From: Sediminibacterium ginsengisoli
GTDB taxonomy: Bacteria > Bacteroidota > Bacteroidia > Chitinophagales > Chitinophagaceae
Assembly (NCBI GenBank): GCA_943326215.1
Contig: CALPSK010000050.1
Span: 1-6,585, forward strand
Length of the DNA: 6,585 nucleotides
Direction: 5' to 3'
Below, one piece after another: positions 4,765 through 6,585 of this stretch. The translations under genes and the position numbers were made by a program. Every line of letters begins with the position of its first letter. Position 1 is the stretch's first letter. Below the pieces are notes generated by a model, which was not told the origin of the DNA, made no database searches, and was given only the letters and a program-made list of their open reading frames with translations.

Positions 4765-6585
4765 TTATTTTCTAATTTCTGCTTGCAAATTATTTTCAAA
4801 TTCTTTAACCAATTTTTTCATCATCGTATCTATCTCCACATCGGTCAATGTTTTATCTGTTGCATTGAAAACAAAATTAATGGCCACCGATTTTTTCTGG
4901 TCTCCCAATTTTTCACTTTCAAATATATCGAAAACACTGCTTTGTTGAAGGGCTGTTAATTTAACAGCTGCAATGCTTTGTTCAATGGCAGCGTAGGCTG
5001 TAGCGCTTGGAAGTACCAAGGCAATGTCGCGTTCTACTGAAGGATATTTAGAAACTTCTTGGTACACTACTTGTAGGCTTTGGTACATTGTAAGCAAGTT
5101 GGCTAAATCGAATTGAATGTATAAAACCGATTGCTTAATACCAAATGCTTGTAATTTTTTACTGCCAATAATATCTAAAGAGCAAACTGTTTTTTTATCT
5201 ACTATATAATTGACTTGACCTGCATCGCCAGTTTTCCACTGTCCAGTAGGAAGTCCTAATAATTTACAAATTGCAGTGGCCATTCCTTTGGCTACAAAAA
5301 AATCAGCAGGCAAGGCCTTCATTCTCCAACCTTCTGCATTTTGTTTGCCTGATATATAAATAGCTAATTGCTCCGACTCATAATATTTACCAGCTCCCGA
5401 CTTGCCATATATTTTTCCCATTTCAAAAAAGGAGATAGAAGTATTTTTTCTATTAATATTATAAGCAATGGTTTCAAGACCTGTCTCTAACATGGAAGGA
5501 CGCATTACATCTAATTCTGCAGTTAAATTATTCAACATTTTTACAGAACGCGCTAACACTTCTTCAGAAAAATAGGCGCTATTGGTAATCGAGTTGGTTA
5601 AAATTTCAGTGAAGCCTCGGCCTACTAAATATTGTGCAATCTTATCTTTGAACTTTTCTTTTTTCTCTAGTGGATCAATGGCAGGGCTCATAGTAATCAC
5701 ACTGGGAATAGCAATATTATCAAGGCCATCAATTCTTAATACTTCTTCTACTATATCTGCAGCAATACTAATATCTGGTTTATGATAAGGCACGGCCAAT
5801 TCTAAACCCTCTGCTGTTTCTTTTAAAATTTCAAAACCTAAACTACTAAGAATGGTTTTCACTTTATCTGTTGGATAAACTTTACCACTTAACTTTTTTA
5901 AATAAGCAAAGGAAATGTTCACTTTCGTTTTAGGAGCTGGTGCAGGATACACATCAATGACTTCACTACATTTTCCACCGGCTAATTCTTGTATTAATTG
6001 AGCAGCATGTTCTAATACTAGTACTGTGCCGTCAATAGCCACCCCCTTTTCAAAACGAGTAGCCGCATCGGTTCTTAAACCATGGTGCACAGAAGTTTTT
6101 CTGATATGTACATTTTCAAATAGTGCGCTTTCTAAAAATAAATTCGTGGTACTTGCTTTTACACCAGAACTTAGTCCACCAAAAACACCTGCAATACATA
6201 AAGGCTTTTGCGAATCGCTAATCATTAAATCATTCGCAGTTAATGTTCTCTCCACACCATCAAGTGTAGTAAACTTAGTACCTGCTGGATATTTTTTAAC
6301 AAGAATGGTTTTATCTTTTATCTCTGCTGCATCAAAAGCATGAAGGGGTTGCCCAGTTTCATGCAAAATATAATTCGTAATATCTACAATATTATTAATG
6401 CTACGAACACCAATGGCTTGTAATTTATTTTTTAACCAAGTAGGAGACTCTTTCACTGTAACACCTTCTATCACTACCCCAGTATATCTTTTACAACCTG
6501 CAGTATCTTCAATACTTACTTTAAAAGGCGCTACCGATTTATCTTTACTTGCTTGTTTTTTGAATGGACTAATAGCAGACACCGG
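4765..6585 (-). CDS. pheT: Phenylalanine--tRNA ligase beta subunit, 5'-truncated by window edge
   Basis: This is the beta chain of the cytoplasmic alpha2-beta2 phenylalanyl-tRNA synthetase, which charges tRNA-Phe and edits mischarged Tyr. About 607 codons are visible and the frame stays open to the window edge, so roughly the first 200 residues of a usual ~800 aa protein, including the EMAP-like tRNA-binding domain, lie outside. The GTG near 6582 is an internal valine, not a start. Numbering from that codon, the B3/B4 editing region spans about 28-205 (motifs RSINNIVDITNY and GQPLHAFD). The B5 domain spans about 216-285, with the acidic metal-binding set D270, D276, E279 and E280 in PDISIAADIVEE. 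The inactive synthetase-like core follows at about 300-490, and the C-terminal FDX-ACB anticodon-binding domain begins at KYPSVERDIALVL (about 513). The stop is TAA, 27 nt before the coiled-coil gene, which suggests co-transcription. No frameshift or missing core motif was seen. Confidence 0.97.
   Translation of the reverse strand, partial: PVSAISPFKKQASKDKSVAPFKVSIEDTAGCKRYTGVVIEGVTVKESPTWLKNKLQAIGVRSINNIVDITNYILHETGQPLHAFDAAEIKDKTILVKKYPAGTKFTTLDGVERTLTANDLMISDSQKPLCIAGVFGGLSSGVKASTTNLFLESALFENVHIRKTSVHHGLRTDAATRFEKGVAIDGTVLVLEHAAQLIQELAGGKCSEVIDVYPAPAPKTKVNISFAYLKKLSGKVYPTDKVKTILSSLGFEILKETAEGLELAVPYHKPDISIAADIVEEVLRIDGLDNIAIPSVITMSPAIDPLEKKEKFKDKIAQYLVGRGFTEILTNSITNSAYFSEEVLARSVKMLNNLTAELDVMRPSMLETGLETIAYNINRKNTSISFFEMGKIYGKSGAGKYYESEQLAIYISGKQNAEGWRMKALPADFFVAKGMATAICKLLGLPTGQWKTGDAGQVNYIVDKKTVCSLDIIGSKKLQAFGIKQSVLYIQFDLANLLTMYQSLQVVYQEVSKYPSVERDIALVLPSATAYAAIEQSIAAVKLTALQQSSVFDIFESEKLGDQKKSVAINFVFNATDKTLTDVEIDTMMKKLVKEFENNLQAEIRK

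Noticed and set aside
6026..6343. Plus-strand open frame of 105 codons antisense to pheT
   Set aside because: Entirely within well-conserved pheT coding sequence; composition is that of an antisense shadow.
6580..6582. GTG near the window edge as the pheT start
   Set aside because: The frame is open to the last base and PheT needs about 200 more N-terminal residues, so this is an internal valine codon.

Overview
This 6.6 kb window looks like ordinary core chromosome from a member of the Bacteroidota, probably near Chitinophagales/Sphingobacteriia (inference, not tested by phylogeny). The clues are an AT-rich composition, all genes starting without a convincing Shine-Dalgarno sequence, a near-perfect Bacteroidota-type promoter (TTTG, 20 bp, TACCTTTG) in front of rplS, a small TatA, a GatA-type amidotransferase, and a short coiled-coil gene paired with zapA. 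No sign of mobile DNA, CRISPR or phage was seen.

All seven protein genes lie on the minus strand, so the window reads right to left. From 6585 downwards: the 3' three quarters of pheT (phenylalanyl-tRNA synthetase beta chain, cut by the window edge); a 95-aa coiled-coil gene of uncertain name (ZapB-like by context); zapA; a 256-nt intergenic region; rny (ribonuclease Y); rplS (ribosomal protein L19); tatA (twin-arginine translocase); and gatA (glutamyl/aspartyl-tRNA amidotransferase subunit A, probably with a TTG start).

Transcription units inferred from spacing and signals: pheT, the coiled-coil gene and zapA are tightly packed (27 and 3 nt gaps) and probably co-transcribed. rny follows a structured leader or small-RNA region. 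rplS has its own promoter and ends at a strong intrinsic terminator. tatA and gatA are 11 nt apart and probably co-transcribed, from a weaker promoter candidate upstream of tatA. A short hairpin with a plus-strand T tract overlaps the end of gatA.

The genes serve translation (pheT, rplS, gatA), RNA turnover (rny), division-site assembly (zapA and its coiled-coil partner) and protein export (tatA). The least explained part is the zapA-rny intergenic region. It can fold into an 85-nt imperfect hairpin (3972-4056, minus strand) whose position and rod shape suggest a 6S-type or other small RNA, and it also holds a perfect 12-bp direct repeat at 23-bp spacing. That region is the best candidate for something undescribed; the rest is conventional.
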